Shown: positions 63,101 through 64,000 of the stretch, one piece after another
Layout: every line of letters starts with the position of its first letter
Position numbering within the stretch: the first letter of the stretch is position 1
Origin: Dasyornis broadbenti
Lineage: Eukaryota > Chordata > Aves > Passeriformes > Dasyornithidae
Reading direction: 5' to 3'
DNA: 64,000 nt
Assembly: GCA_013397935.1 (NCBI GenBank)
Contig: VZRN01000634.1
Span: forward strand, 2,815,371-2,879,370
Made by a program: the position numbers and the translations under genes
The notes under the pieces: generated by a model
The model's database searches: none
Told to the model about the DNA's origin: nothing
What the model saw: only the letters and a program-made list of their open reading frames with translations

Positions 63101-64000
63101 TTTTTCTTTATTATTGGAAGACATTGCATGGTGTCAATGCATGCAGAGAATGTTGGACAAGTGTTTAAAGAGATTAAGCTACTGTTTGGGAAGGATTTTC
63201 AGAGAAAACTGGAAAAGCTATTACACAGTGTGCTACTTCATGTTTTAGAAGGTTATGAAAACTTACAGAATAGGTAACAAGACTGAATAAACAAATACTT
63301 TTATGCCTGCTGAACCATGGGGGTGTTTGCCTAAATAAAAGAGACATAAGCTTTTAATTTTTAATACAAGTAAAATTTCTTTAAAGTACCACTTTGTGTG
63401 ATATAACAACTGCAGATCATAGAAAAATACGGCTGAAGGAAGCTTTTCAGCTTTCTTTTTTTTCAGTTTATTCTTCACCCATAAGAAAAGATCAACTAAG
63501 CTATTTGTGATTAATATTTGCCCTATTTTCTAAATACCCTTTTTTAGCACCATCGGCCCATGTTCCTCACCCGAGGTGAAAAGAGGAATTTCTCTTTTAA
63601 ATTCAACTCTAAACCAGTTCACCAGAGTCACTGTATCAGGTTACAAACACATGATGATTTGGGAAAAAGGGAAATTCATGAGAACCTTAGGGGACTTTAT
63701 ATAGTAAGGGTTTGACTTTTTAAACTCTGTCTTAAGGGGTATTTAGGGAGAAGAAGAAATGACCACTAGAAATGTCTAATTTATGGTTAACAATCTTCTG
63801 CTACCAAAAAAAAAAAAAAACAAACAAAAAAACATCTAGCTGTGTGTAACATCGGTCTTTGAAAAGGATCAGTCACTGAAAAAGTTTTGTAACATGAGTC
63901 TTCTTTGTTCTTAGAAGGAAATAGGAATTGTGGACAAGCCCATTATTCTCTTGTATGTCTCCCCATTTCCACACTCCCTCTCCAGTCAAATCCGTCTGGA
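60133..64000. other. Unique sequence, no gene seen
   Basis: No open frame exceeds about 90 codons and none is recognisable. T runs lie at 61101-61114, 61116-61127 and 62019-62036, and an A run is at 63806-63820 followed by CAAA words. No transposable element or RNA gene text is seen up to the window end. Confidence 0.75.

Noticed and set aside
1..64000. Search for tRNA, rRNA, CRISPR arrays and bacterial-type operons
   Set aside because: No cloverleaf with A and B box text, no rRNA text, no regularly spaced identical repeats with unique spacers, and no ribosome-binding-site-led gene clusters; the window is vertebrate nuclear DNA.

Overview
The window reads as bird nuclear DNA: AT-rich, low in gene content, and carrying three 5'-truncated CR1 LINE copies with the avian-type CR1 3' end plus a remnant of an avian ERVL-type endogenous retrovirus. 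The bird order cannot be told from the sequence alone. I found no convincing intact protein-coding gene, no rRNA or tRNA gene and no CRISPR array. All open frames are short (at most about 170 codons) and the longest are either inside repeats or about what chance would give.

Layout. 1-15100 is unique, AT-rich sequence with simple repeats (a TG run near 7242, a 32-base T run near 9305) and one striking 23-base palindrome at 6996-7018. 15102-15515 is a CR1 copy in minus orientation. 15516-22417 is unique. 22418-23120 is a composite tandem array of 28-bp and about 56-bp units that grades into a CpG-dense block (to about 23240). Next to it lies a broken ERVL: a frameshifted gag-like stretch (about 23300-23770) followed directly by the body and 3' end of a long terminal repeat ending at 24133. 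24134-29130 is unique. 29130-29525 is a plus-strand CR1. 30853-32045 is a chain of plus-strand open frames that I could not identify. 32046-42030 is unique with many T runs. 42035-42540 has open frames on both strands, next to a third, older-looking CR1 (42655-42978). 42980-64000 is unique sequence with several stretches that look like regulatory DNA, including a perfect 12-bp POU-dimer palindrome (49913-49924) and a homeobox/HMG-type motif cluster (44511-44615).

How it fits together. Counting by eye, homopolymer runs of at least 12 bases are about 15 T runs to 2 A runs on the plus strand. With no exons seen, the simplest reading is a large intron (sense strand probably plus) or a gene-poor intergenic region. 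The most unusual object is the composite minisatellite/CpG block/ERVL junction at 22418-24133.
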